This document shows positions 50,961 through 59,856 of a stretch of 64,000 bases of DNA, one piece after another. Source of the DNA: JAMXLO01 sp963812475 (GTDB lineage Bacteria > Pseudomonadota > Alphaproteobacteria > Acetobacterales > Acetobacteraceae); NCBI GenBank assembly GCA_963812475.1, contig CAWEVI010000004.1:1-64000 (forward strand), read 5' to 3'. Each line of letters starts with the position of its first letter. The stretch's first letter is position 1. Both the position numbers and the translations under genes were made by a program. Under the pieces are notes generated by a model. The model was not told the DNA's origin and did not search any database. It saw nothing but the letters and a program-made list of their open reading frames with translations.

Positions 50961-53291
50961 TGGCAACATTGCAGAGCAGGTCGGTGCGCCGGCGCGAGGA
51001 CGTTCGGCTGCTGACCGGCCGCGGCAATTACAGCGCCGATCCGCAGCCCTCCGGAATGCTGCACGCGGTGCTGGTCCGCGCGCACCATGCGCACGCGGCG
51101 ATCGGCGGTATCGATGTGGCTGTGGCGCGCGCCATGCCTGGCGTGGTTGCGGTATTCGCCGCCGCTGACCTGACCGACGTGGCGCCGATCCCCGGCGGCA
51201 TCGGATTTCCGCGCCCCGACGGCGGCCCGGCGCCGAAGACCGATCGCCCGCTATTGGCTGCGGATCGCGTCCGCTTCGTCGGCGAGCCGGTGGCGGTGGT
51301 TCTGTCCGAGACGCTCGAAACCGGAAAGGACGCAGCAGAGGCGGTGAGAGTGGATTACCGCGAACTGCCGCTGGTGACCGATGCGGTCGCGGCGCTGGAA
51401 CCGGAATCGCCAAAAGTGTGGGACGACGTTCCCGACAATATCGGCTTCCTGTGGAAGCGCGGCGATCAAGCGGCGACAGACGCGGCGCTGCAGTCGGCGG
51501 CGCATGTGGCGCGGCTGCGGTTCACCGTCTCGCGCGTCACCGCCAACACGATGGAGCCGCGCGCCGCATGGGCCGAAGTCGGACCGGACGGCAGGATGGT
51601 GATCCAGGCCGCGCACCAGTCGCCGTACAATCTGCGCAACGGCATGGCGAACGGCAATTTCAACATCAAGCCGACCGATATCCGCGTGCTCACCATCGAT
51701 GTGGGCGGCTCGTTCGGCATGAAGTCGGGCGTGCAGCCCGAATACGCGCTGGTGGCGTGGGCGGCGCGCAGGCTGGGCCGGAAGGTGCGCTGGATCTCCG
51801 ATCGCACCGAGGGTTTCCTCAGCGACGAGCAGGCGCGCGAGATGCGCATCACGGTGGAGCTGGCGCTCGATGCCGATCACAAGTTCACCGCGCTGAAGCT
51901 GCGCTGGGATGCCAATCTCGGCGCCTACGTGACCGGCCGCTCCGGTTGGCCGGTCGGCAATATCGGCGGCACCGCCGGCGTTTATCATATCCCGGCGATG
52001 TACGCCGAGGCGTTCGGCATTCTCACCAATACCGTGCCGACCGCCGCCTATCGCGGCGCCGGGCGGCCGGAGGCGACCTACACGATCGAGCGCATCATCG
52101 ATGTCGCCGCGCGCGAGGTCGGCATCAGCCCGTACGAGCTGCGCCGGATCAACCTGATCCCGCCCGAGGCGATGCCGTACAAGACCGCGCTCACCTTCAC
52201 CTACGATTGCGGCGAGTTCGAAGGCAACATGGAGACGGCGGCAAAGTTGGCGGAACTGGACGGCTTCGCGGCGCGGCGTGCGGATGCCGAGGCGCGCGGG
52301 CGGCTGCGCGGCATCGGCCTGTGCAACTGCATCGAGGTCGCCGGCGGACCGTTCCTGCGGCCGGCGAAGGACCAGTCGACCCTGCGCCTCGCGGAGGACG
52401 GCACGCTGGTGCTGCGGTCGGGCTCGATGTCGGTGGGACAGGGACTGGAAACTGCATTCTGCCAGATCGTAGCGGAACGCTTCGGCGTGCCGCTCGACCA
52501 TGTGCGCTACGAGGCCGGCGACACCGACATGCTGTCCGGCGGCAAGGGCAATGGCGGCTCGGGTGCGCTGTGCATCGGTGGTTCCGCGGTGACGGTGGCG
52601 GTGGACAAGGTAATCGCGACGGCAAAGCGCATCGCCGCGGAATTGCTGGAGGCTGCCGAGGTCGATGTGACGTTCGAGGCGGGGAAATTCACCATCGCCG
52701 GGCACGGACCGCTCGATCGATCTCGCCGCGGTGGCACACGCCGCGCATGATCCCGCGCATGTTGCGCCGGGCGAGGAAGGCGGCTTGGTCGAGAGCGGCG
52801 AATTCCAGGCGACCATGGTGACCTTCCCGAACGGTACGCATATCTGCGAGGTGGAAATCGACCCCGACACCGGCATGACCGAGGTGGTGCGCTACAGTGC
52901 GGTCGAGGAACTCGGCCACGTGCTCAATCCGATGCTCGTGGCGGGGCAGACGCATGGCGGCGTGGCACAGGGCGTCGGTCAGGCGATGGGCGAGCAGATC
53001 GTGCACGATCCGCATTCCGGCCAGATGCTGACTGCGTCTTTCATGGATTACCAGATGCCGCGTGCGGCCGATCTGCCGGATATTCTGATGACCACGCGCG
53101 AGGTGCCGACCAAGGTCAATCCGCTCGGCGCCAAGGGGGTCGGCGAGGCGGGCACCGTCGGCGCCATGGCGGCGGCAATGAATGCGGTGAACGACGCGCT
53201 GGCGCCGCTCGGCATCCGCCACTTCGACATGCCCGCGACGCCGTGCCGCGTGTGGTCCGCGATCGTGGCGGCGCGCGCCAGGCCGGCATGA
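50960..53291 (+). pseudogene. Xanthine-dehydrogenase-type molybdenum subunit, frameshifted
   Basis: The frame from 50960 carries the a/b-hammerhead domain (RREDVRLLTGRGNYSAD; DRVRFVGEPVAVVLSET) and the molybdopterin-binding domain, with GGSFGMKSGVQPEYALVAWAARRLGR, TAAYRGAGRPEATYTIERI and GQGLETAFCQIVAERFG. At 52700-52702 one extra G shifts the frame. The reading continues as IDLAAVAHAAHDPAHVAPG, EVEIDPDTGMTEVV, and a normal C-terminus ending at 53291. Read through, it has about 777 residues, the usual length. Such enzymes hydroxylate aldehydes or N-heterocycles, but the 2Fe-2S and FAD subunits are not adjacent. The residues differ from true CO dehydrogenase. Confidence 0.82.
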
Positions 53292-53683
53292 GCGATATGC
53301 TGTTTCACATGATCGCGGGCGCGCCGACGCCGGTTGCGCCGTTTTCGCACGCGACGGAGGCCGATGGCTGGGTGTTTCTGACCGGACAGATGCCCACGCA
53401 GCCCGACGACGATACTGCGCCGCTGCCGGCGGGGATCGCGGCGCAGACCCGGCGCGTGATGGACAACCTGATCATCGTATTGGGTGGTTTGGGGCTCGGG
53501 TTGCAACACGCGGTCAGCGTGCGCGTGTTCCTGACGCGATTCGAGCAGGATTATGCGCCGATGAACACGGTGTATCGCGGCTATTTTCCGCACGATCGTC
53601 TACCGGCACGGACCTGCGTCGGGGTTACCGGACTGGCACGCGGTGCGCTGGTGGAGATCGACCTGATCGCACGGCGGTCCTGA
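53288..53683 (+). CDS. RidA-family deaminase
   Basis: 131 residues; the ATG overlaps the upstream stop (ATGA). The family pattern is clear: PFSHATEADGWVFLTGQMP, IAAQTRRVMDNLIIVLGGLG, VRVFLTRFEQDYAPMNTVYRGYF and the C-terminal LPARTCVGVTGLARGALVEIDLIA, which includes the conserved Arg that binds the carboxylate in RidA proteins. They hydrolyse reactive enamine/imine intermediates of amino-acid metabolism. Coupled expression with the molybdenum hydroxylase suggests that it handles a product of that pathway. Confidence 0.9.
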   Translation: MSDMLFHMIAGAPTPVAPFSHATEADGWVFLTGQMPTQPDDDTAPLPAGIAAQTRRVMDNLIIVLGGLGLGLQHAVSVRVFLTRFEQDYAPMNTVYRGYFPHDRLPARTCVGVTGLARGALVEIDLIARRS

Positions 53684-53718
53684 GGACCTGCCGGTCGTCA
53701 TCCCGGCCCGACCTTGTG

Positions 53719-53744
53719 GTCATCCCCGTGAAAGCGGGGATGAC
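53719..53744. repeat. Short palindromic element (GTCATCCCCG...CGGGGATGAC)
   Basis: Ten-base perfect inverted arms around TGAAAG. It is a third copy of the GTCATCCC family, between the convergent ends of the RidA gene and a membrane-protein gene. Confidence 0.75.
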
Positions 53745-53772
53745 AAAGGAAAGCGGCAGTGTCCGCAATTGT

Positions 53773-54594
53773 TCAGGATGCGCCGCCTGGCAACGGTGGC
53801 AGTGTGATGTGGAGCAGCGCGTTTCGCAGCGACGTGCTGGAGAGCGCAATGAAGCCCGTCACCGGCGTGTCCAATTCCAACGCCAGAAAAATCGACGACG
53901 CCAGCGAAACCGTCGCCAGCATTGTCACCGTGAACACCAAAAGATTACGGGGCGAGCTGAGACCGGCGATCACGAAGATCACCCCGAGCCAGAACACCAG
54001 AATTGCGACGAACGGCCAGGACAGCGACGGTTCCGCGTTCACGATCAGGTTCCAGCGTTGGTCCAGCAGCGCCACCATTCGGGTCCGGAGACTGGCTGCG
54101 ATCGAGCTCTGAAACGAATTGTCGGGTGTCAGGTGGCGGATCGCCATATCGATCTGAGTCAGCAACGCGCCAAGCTCGGCGCTTTCAAGTTCGCTGTCGC
54201 CGACGCGGCTCAGATGACGTGGATAATTTCCCGGCGGCGCCGGCTCGTCCGGCCACGTGTCCGCGATCGCTGCCTTTGTATAACGAATCAGTTCGACCCG
54301 GAGAGGATCGGCCGCCGATCCATATTCGCGCAGCCGCTGATCGAGTTCGGTGATCTGAATGCTAAGCCCGCGCAGGCTGGCTTCGCTGGTGCTGAACCGT
54401 GCCTGCGAGGACGAGATCAGCAGGCCAAGAACCAGTGCGGCGAACGTCACCAGCAAGGTGATCAACACGCGGATGGATTCGACCAATTCCCGACTGCGGT
54501 GGACGTCGCGGAGGAACCGCTGCACTGCCAGGCCGCCCCAGAACGAACCGATCATCAGCAACAGCGACAGGACCGCGACGCTCAGTTCGTACAC
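53773..54594 (-). CDS. DUF4239-like membrane protein
   Basis: 273 residues with two N-terminal membrane segments (LSVAVLSLLLMIGSFWGGLAV; VLITLLVTFAALVLGLLISSS) and two C-terminal ones (FVAILVFWLGVIFVIAGLSS; VTMLATVSLASSIFLALEL). The phrases SSSQARFSTSEASLRGLSIQITELDQRLREYG and LDTPVTGFIALSSTSLRNAL are typical of the uncharacterised DUF4239 group, which resembles bestrophin channels. Function unknown. Confidence 0.7.
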   Translation of the reverse strand: MYELSVAVLSLLLMIGSFWGGLAVQRFLRDVHRSRELVESIRVLITLLVTFAALVLGLLISSSQARFSTSEASLRGLSIQITELDQRLREYGSAADPLRVELIRYTKAAIADTWPDEPAPPGNYPRHLSRVGDSELESAELGALLTQIDMAIRHLTPDNSFQSSIAASLRTRMVALLDQRWNLIVNAEPSLSWPFVAILVFWLGVIFVIAGLSSPRNLLVFTVTMLATVSLASSIFLALELDTPVTGFIALSSTSLRNALLHITLPPLPGGAS

Positions 54595-54627
54595 ATGTGA
54601 TCCTCTCGCCCGCGACTTCGTGGCTGC

Positions 54628-55572
54628 CTAATCGGCCTGGCCGAGCGCGCCATACATCTCCGCGAGATGGGGGCTCATGGGAAGGTTCAGCAACTCCCCG
54701 TTGGGCAGTCGATCGAGGAACCATCGCGCGTAAAGTCGGTTCAGTGTCCCTTCGGAGGCCATGCGTCCGAAGCTGTATCGGACGAGTTCGGCAAAGGCGG
54801 GATCGTCCTTGCGAAGCGTGATCGCGTACGGCTCAAACGACAGGTAGTCGCCGACGATGCCGAAGTGCCCGCCGTCCGGACGTGTGGCGATGTAGCCGTA
54901 CAGCAAGATGTCGTCGGAAGCGAACGCGTCGACCGTGCCCGCGGCGAGCATACCGTAGGCAGTATCCAAACCGTTGGCTTCCATCACCGCAATCGGGGGC
55001 GACACGCTGCCAGACAAACTCCGCATCACCTCGGCGTTGGTGGTTCCCGCCCCGACCACGACCGTTCGGCCAGCCAGGTCTCGATAGGATTGCACCTTGA
55101 TGCCCCCGGTGCCTGCGAGCGGAACCATCAGCTTGGTTCCCGCCAGGAAGAACACCGGCGAAAACGCGACGGTCCGGGCGCGTTCGGCGTTGGCCGTGGT
55201 CGATCCACATTCCAGATCGAGCGCGCCGGAAATCACCTTCGGCAGCCGCGCGTCCGCGGTCACCGGCACATAGACGATGCGAACGCCCGTCTGCCACGCC
55301 GGTGCATCGGGTTCCAGCAGGTCGCGATTGAGCGTGCGCGCCACGTCCTCGGCAATGCCGTGGCACAGGTCAAGCGAGAAACCCACGGGCTGGCCCGCCC
55401 TGTTGAGGAAGGAAAACGGCAGCGCGCTGTCCCGATAGCCGATCAGGATCGTGCCGCGATCCCTGATCGTCTTCAGCGTGCCGGTTTGAAGTTCGCCTTC
55501 CTCCGCCCGGACGCCGTTGCAAACCAGGGCCGCGGCGAGAACCAGTGCAGCGGCGGCGGCCATGCGCCTCAT
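54628..55572 (-). CDS. Amino-acid-type periplasmic solute-binding protein, coupled to dctA
   Basis: 314 residues; the ATG at 55572 overlaps the stop of dctA (ATGA), with GGAG five bases before it. The signal peptide is MAAAAALVLAAALVCNGVRA. The mature protein is family 3, glutamate/aspartate-binding-like: GTLKTIRDRGTILIGYRDSALPFSFLNRAGQPVGFSLDLCHGIAEDV, LDLECGSTTANAERARTVAFSPVFF, and DAFASDDILLYGY. This order is close to GltI. These proteins normally serve ABC importers, but here the only coupled gene is a DctA carrier, and no permease or ATPase follows. Confidence 0.85.
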   Translation of the reverse strand: MRRMAAAAALVLAAALVCNGVRAEEGELQTGTLKTIRDRGTILIGYRDSALPFSFLNRAGQPVGFSLDLCHGIAEDVARTLNRDLLEPDAPAWQTGVRIVYVPVTADARLPKVISGALDLECGSTTANAERARTVAFSPVFFLAGTKLMVPLAGTGGIKVQSYRDLAGRTVVVGAGTTNAEVMRSLSGSVSPPIAVMEANGLDTAYGMLAAGTVDAFASDDILLYGYIATRPDGGHFGIVGDYLSFEPYAITLRKDDPAFAELVRYSFGRMASEGTLNRLYARWFLDRLPNGELLNLPMSPHLAEMYGALGQAD

Positions 55573-56840
55573 GCGGGCTCCACTTCCATTTCCTCGATCA
55601 TTTCCTGCGTATCGAGATCGCTGATCAACTGACCTTCCCATTTGGCGACCACTGCCGTCGCCAGCGAATTGCCGATGACGTTGGTGGCCGAGCGGCCCAT
55701 GTCGAGGAACGTGTCGATGCCGAGGATCAGTAGCAGGCCTTCCTCGGGGAGGCTGAACTGGCTGAGTGTTGCCGCGATCACCACCAATGAGGCGCGCGGC
55801 ACCCCGGCAACGCCTTTGCTGGTGAGCATCAACGTCAAAAGCATGGCGATCTGCGTCCCGGTGCTCAGCGGAATGTCGTAGGCCTGCGCTATGAACACGC
55901 TGGCGAACGTGCAGTACATCATCGTGCCGTCGAGATTGAACGAATAGCCGAGCGGCAGGACAAAGCTGGATATGTTCCGCGAGATCGGGAATTTCGCGAG
56001 TTGCTCAAGCATCTTTGGATAGGCCGCTTCCGAGCTGGCGGTGGAGAAGGCGAGCAGGAACGGCTCGCGCACCAGCAGAATAAGACGTTTGACGCTGGGG
56101 CCGAGGAAGATGAAACCCACGATGATCAGCACGATCCAAAGGCAAAGGAGGCCGAAGTAGAACTGGCCCATGAACTTGGCGTAGTTGACGAGAATCCCCA
56201 TGCCGTTCGTGGCGATCGTCGCCGCCATGGCGCAGAACACCGCGAGCGGCGCCAGCTTCATCACGTAGCCTGTCACGCGCAGGATGATGTGGGACAGGCC
56301 CTCGATGCCCTCGAGTACCAGACGTGCGCGCTCGCCCATGGCGGCGCAGGCGACGCCGAAGAATATCGAGAAGACGACGATCTGCAGGATCTCGTTGTCC
56401 ACCATTGGGCGGATCGCCGAATCCGGGAACACGTGCTTTACGAAGCCGTCCAGTGTCATTGCGTGCGCGTCGATGCCTGAACTTACGCCGCTGGCAACCT
56501 TGTGGACACCGACGCCGGGCTCGAACAGGTTGACCAGGATGAGACCGAGCGTCAGCGACACCAGCGATGCGCTGACGAACCACAGCATGGCCTTGCCGCC
56601 GACGCGGCCGACCGCGCCAGCGTCGGACATGTGGCCGATACCCACGACCAGTGTCGAGAAGACAAGCGGGGCGATGATCATCTTGATCAGGCGCAGGAAG
56701 ACCATGCTGCCGATCGAGATGTACCCGGCGAAGAGCTTCTGCGTGGCCGGGTCGGCAAACTCGTCGTGGATCACGCCGCCGGCGGAGATCCCCAGCACCA
56801 TCGCGACCAGGATATAGGTCGTCATGTGGCTTGACTTCAT
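55569..56840 (-). CDS. dctA: C4-dicarboxylate/proton or sodium symporter DctA
   Basis: 423 residues from the ATG at 56840. It has eight or more membrane segments and the full set of DAACS motifs: GSMVFLRLIKMIIAPLVFSTLVVGI, LLVREPFLLAFSTASSEAAYPKML (the serine-rich hairpin), LPLGYSFNLDGTMMYCTFASVFIAQAY, GVAGVPRASLVVIAATL and GIDTFLDMGRSATNVIGNSLATAVVAKWEG. It imports succinate, malate, fumarate or aspartate. Its stop overlaps the start of an amino-acid-type binding-protein gene. Confidence 0.95.
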   Translation of the reverse strand: MKSSHMTTYILVAMVLGISAGGVIHDEFADPATQKLFAGYISIGSMVFLRLIKMIIAPLVFSTLVVGIGHMSDAGAVGRVGGKAMLWFVSASLVSLTLGLILVNLFEPGVGVHKVASGVSSGIDAHAMTLDGFVKHVFPDSAIRPMVDNEILQIVVFSIFFGVACAAMGERARLVLEGIEGLSHIILRVTGYVMKLAPLAVFCAMAATIATNGMGILVNYAKFMGQFYFGLLCLWIVLIIVGFIFLGPSVKRLILLVREPFLLAFSTASSEAAYPKMLEQLAKFPISRNISSFVLPLGYSFNLDGTMMYCTFASVFIAQAYDIPLSTGTQIAMLLTLMLTSKGVAGVPRASLVVIAATLSQFSLPEEGLLLILGIDTFLDMGRSATNVIGNSLATAVVAKWEGQLISDLDTQEMIEEMEVEPA

Positions 56841-57013
56841 CGGCGTAGCCCTTCCCGCCCGGTCAGTGTTGCCATCATGTTGCAATGTTTGCGCGCGGCG
56901 GTGCAATGGTGCTGCCGGGGGGCGCGGCGGCAGCTATGCACCCATATCATCATGGCCGGCCCACGGGTCGGGCCGAAGGCCCGCCCGAGGACAGGCGATG
57001 ACGATGCCAAATG

Positions 57014-58111
57014 CTACCCGATAAGCCGTTCGGTGGCCGGGTCGAACAGGCAGATCTTTCGCGTGTCCAGCGCGAAGCGGGCGCGCTCGCCTGGCTTCAG
57101 GCGAATGTCCGGCGCGACGCGACCCAGGACCTCGTGGCCGCCAAGCCGCAGCAGCACGATGGTTTCAGCGCCGGTCGGTTCCGTCATCTCCACCGGCGCC
57201 TCCACCAGCAGGCCGCCGTCCTCGAACCGCCTGTTGTGTTCGGCGATGCATTCGGGCCGGATGCCGAGCACCACCTCGCGGTCGAGATAATCGCGGGCCT
57301 GCGTGGTCCCCGCCAGCGGCAGCCGGATCTCGTTAGCGCCGATCATTGCAAACAAGCTGCCGCTCTCGGCGACCACGCGCGCCGGCAGCGTGTTCATCGG
57401 CGGCGCACCCATGAAGCGGGCGACGAACAGATTGGCCGGCTTGTTGTACACCGTGTCCGGATCGGCGAACTGCTGGACCTCGCCCAGGTGCATCACCGCG
57501 ATGCGCGTCGCCAAGGTCATCGCCTCGATCTGGTCGTGCGTGACATAGACGATGGTCGAGCCGATGCGCTGGTGCAGGCGCTTGATCTCCATGCGCATCT
57601 CGACACGCAGCTTGGCGTCCAGATTGGACAACGGTTCGTCGAACAGGAACAGCAGCGGATCGCGCACCAGAGCGCGGCCCATCGCGACGCGCTGGCGTTG
57701 TCCGCCGGAAAGCTGCGACGGCTTGCGGTCGAGCAGCGCCTCGATCTGTAACAACTTCGCCACGCGGGTCAGCGCCTCGACCTGCTGACGCTTGGGGACG
57801 CGCCGGCATTCCATGCCGAACGTCATGTTCTGCCGCACCGTCATCGACGGATACAGCGCATAGGACTGGAACACCATGGCGATGTTGCGGTCCTTCGCCG
57901 CAACGCCGTTCATCGGCCGATCGCCGATCTCGATGCTGCCCTGGCTGGCCGTGTCCAATCCGGCGATGATGTTCAGCAGTGTGGATTTGCCGCAGCCGGA
58001 GGGGCCGACAAGGATCGCGAACTCGCCGCTGTCGATGGCGAGGTCGATGCCCTTCAACACCGGCAATGCGCCGTAGCGCTTCCAGACATCCCGGATGCGA
58101 AGTGCCGACAT
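57014..58111 (-). CDS. ABC transporter ATP-binding protein, sugar-type (UgpC/MsmK-like)
   Basis: 365 residues. Walker A is GPSGCGKST, the Q-loop is VFQSYALYP, the signature LSGGQRQRVAMGRALVRDP, Walker B LLFLFDEPLSNLD and the switch histidine VTHDQIEAM. Residues about 240-365 form the OB-type regulatory domain (DYLDREVVLGIRPECIAEH, VEMTEPTGAETIVLLRLGG) of the CUT1 subfamily. It powers the two permeases directly upstream, with a 1-base gap to the nearer one. Confidence 0.95.
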   Translation of the reverse strand: MSALRIRDVWKRYGALPVLKGIDLAIDSGEFAILVGPSGCGKSTLLNIIAGLDTASQGSIEIGDRPMNGVAAKDRNIAMVFQSYALYPSMTVRQNMTFGMECRRVPKRQQVEALTRVAKLLQIEALLDRKPSQLSGGQRQRVAMGRALVRDPLLFLFDEPLSNLDAKLRVEMRMEIKRLHQRIGSTIVYVTHDQIEAMTLATRIAVMHLGEVQQFADPDTVYNKPANLFVARFMGAPPMNTLPARVVAESGSLFAMIGANEIRLPLAGTTQARDYLDREVVLGIRPECIAEHNRRFEDGGLLVEAPVEMTEPTGAETIVLLRLGGHEVLGRVAPDIRLKPGERARFALDTRKICLFDPATERLIG

Positions 58112-58112
58112 G

Positions 58113-58967
58113 CTACTTCACCGCTCCCGCGGTCAGTCCGCGCACGAAATAGCGGCCACCGAACAGATAGACCAGCAGCGTGGGTGCGGCCGCCAGCAAA
58201 ACGGCGGCGCTCTGCTCGCCATATTGTGGCGCATCGCTCAGGCGCGCGCTGAGCGCGATCAATGCGGCGGTGATCGGCTGGTTCTCGCCGGAGGAGAACG
58301 TCACGCCATACAGGTATTCGTTCCAGATGCCGGTGAACTGCCAGATCACCGTCACGATCAGGATCGGCGGCGACAATGGCAGCACGATGCGCCAGAAGAT
58401 GCGGAAGAATCCGGCGCCATCGATGCGCGCGGCCTTCAACAGATCCGGCGGGATGGATACGTAGTAATTGCGGCAGAACAGCGTGGTGAAGCTGATACCC
58501 TGCACGATATGGATCATCACCAGGCCGCTGATGGTGTTGAACAACCCGAGGTCGCGCAGCACGATCACCCACGGCACCAGCCGCATCTGTTCCGGCAGGA
58601 ACACACCCAGCGTCATGATGCCGAACACAAACCGGTCGCCGCGGAAGCGCCACAACGACAGCGAATAGCCGTTGAGCGCGCCGAACAGCGTGGAGATCAG
58701 AGTCGCGGGGATCACCATCCGCATCGAATTCCAGAAATATGGCTGGATGCCGGTGCAGTGCTGGGCGATGCAGTAGCTGCTCCAGGTCTGGCTGAAGTTG
58801 CTCCACACCAGCTGGTGCGGCAAGTTGATGACGCCGCCATGCGCAATATCCTCGGTGCTGCGCAGCGAGTTCAGCACCACGACCAGCAACGGAACCAGCC
58901 AGAAGGCCGCGAACGCGATCAGTGTGGCATGGATCGCCAGGCGGGACAGCAGACGACTGTCAGGCAT
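58113..58967 (-). CDS. Sugar-type ABC permease, MalG-like
   Basis: 284 residues from the ATG at 58967. Six membrane segments are visible, starting AIHATLIAFAAFWLVPLLVVVLNSL. The EAA coupling loop is in IPPDLLKAARIDGAGFFRIFWRIVLPLSPP, typical of MalG/UgpE proteins that follow a MalF-like partner. Its start overlaps the upstream permease by 8 bases, and the ATPase gene begins 1 base after its stop. Confidence 0.92.
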   Translation of the reverse strand: MPDSRLLSRLAIHATLIAFAAFWLVPLLVVVLNSLRSTEDIAHGGVINLPHQLVWSNFSQTWSSYCIAQHCTGIQPYFWNSMRMVIPATLISTLFGALNGYSLSLWRFRGDRFVFGIMTLGVFLPEQMRLVPWVIVLRDLGLFNTISGLVMIHIVQGISFTTLFCRNYYVSIPPDLLKAARIDGAGFFRIFWRIVLPLSPPILIVTVIWQFTGIWNEYLYGVTFSSGENQPITAALIALSARLSDAPQYGEQSAAVLLAAAPTLLVYLFGGRYFVRGLTAGAVK

Positions 58968-59853
58968 GGGCGCCTGCCTTGCGCTGCTTCCAGCGCTGAT
59001 AAAGCCCATAGGGCACCAGCACGAACGCCAGCGAGCCGAGCAGCATGACCGCCGCGGCCGAACCTTTGGCAAGTTCGCTGCGCTGGAACATGAAGTCATA
59101 GACGACGACAGTCGGGAGCGTGGAGGCAAGCCCCGGTCCGCCGGCGGTCAGCGCCACCACCAGGTCATACGTCTTGATCGCGAACTGCAGCAGCATCACC
59201 AGGACGGCGACGAAGATCGGCCCGATTGTCGGGAAGACCACGCGCAGATAGGTGCGCACAGGACCGGCGCCGTCGATCTGCGCCGCCTTCACCAGATCGG
59301 CGTCCACCGAGCGCAGCCCCGCCAGCAACAGCGCCATCGCAAAGCCCGACGCCTGCCAGACCCCAGCGATGACAATCGTATAGATCGCCTTGTCACGGTC
59401 GATCAGCCACTCGAACCGGAAGCTGCTCCAGCCCAGGTCGTGCATGAGCTTCTGCACGCCGATGGTCGGGTTCAGCAGCCACCCCCACACCGTGCCGGTC
59501 ACCACGAACGAAACCGCGAGCGGATACAGAAAGAGCGCGCGGTAGATGTTCTCACCGCGAATGCGCTGGTCGAGCAGCACGGCCAGCAGCAACCCCATCG
59601 CCATGGTGAAGACGACGAAGCAGCCGCCGTAGATGAACAGGTTGGTGTAGGCGATCTGCCAGTTCCGGGTGGCCAGCATCTGCGAGTAATTGCGCCAACC
59701 GGCCCAGCTGTATTCCGGCATCAGCGTTGATCGGGTGAACGAAATCCAGACGGTCCAGGCGCTGAACAGCAGAACGTAGGCGCAGCTCACCAGGACCGGC
59801 GGCCAGATCACCAGCTGCGGCAGCACCCTGTCCCGGCGTTCGCGCCAGGTCAT
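58960..59853 (-). CDS. Sugar-type ABC permease, MalF/UgpA-like
   Basis: 297 residues with six membrane segments, beginning LVIWPPVLVSCAYVLLFSAWTVWISF. The EAA loop is DADLVKAAQIDGAGPVRTYLRVVFPTIGP. The periplasmic phrase NWQIAYTNLFIYGG and the segment NPTIGVQKLMHDLG are typical of UgpA-like subunits. It pairs with the MalG-like permease. The nearer binding-protein gene ends 3 bases before its start. Confidence 0.92.
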   Translation of the reverse strand: MTWRERRDRVLPQLVIWPPVLVSCAYVLLFSAWTVWISFTRSTLMPEYSWAGWRNYSQMLATRNWQIAYTNLFIYGGCFVVFTMAMGLLLAVLLDQRIRGENIYRALFLYPLAVSFVVTGTVWGWLLNPTIGVQKLMHDLGWSSFRFEWLIDRDKAIYTIVIAGVWQASGFAMALLLAGLRSVDADLVKAAQIDGAGPVRTYLRVVFPTIGPIFVAVLVMLLQFAIKTYDLVVALTAGGPGLASTLPTVVVYDFMFQRSELAKGSAAAVMLLGSLAFVLVPYGLYQRWKQRKAGAHA

Positions 59854-59856
59854 CGG

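Noticed and set aside
50960..53291. Carbon monoxide dehydrogenase large subunit
   Set aside because: The active-site loop is AYRGAGRPE, the form II/other type; true CO dehydrogenases have AYxCSFR, and CO partners are absent.
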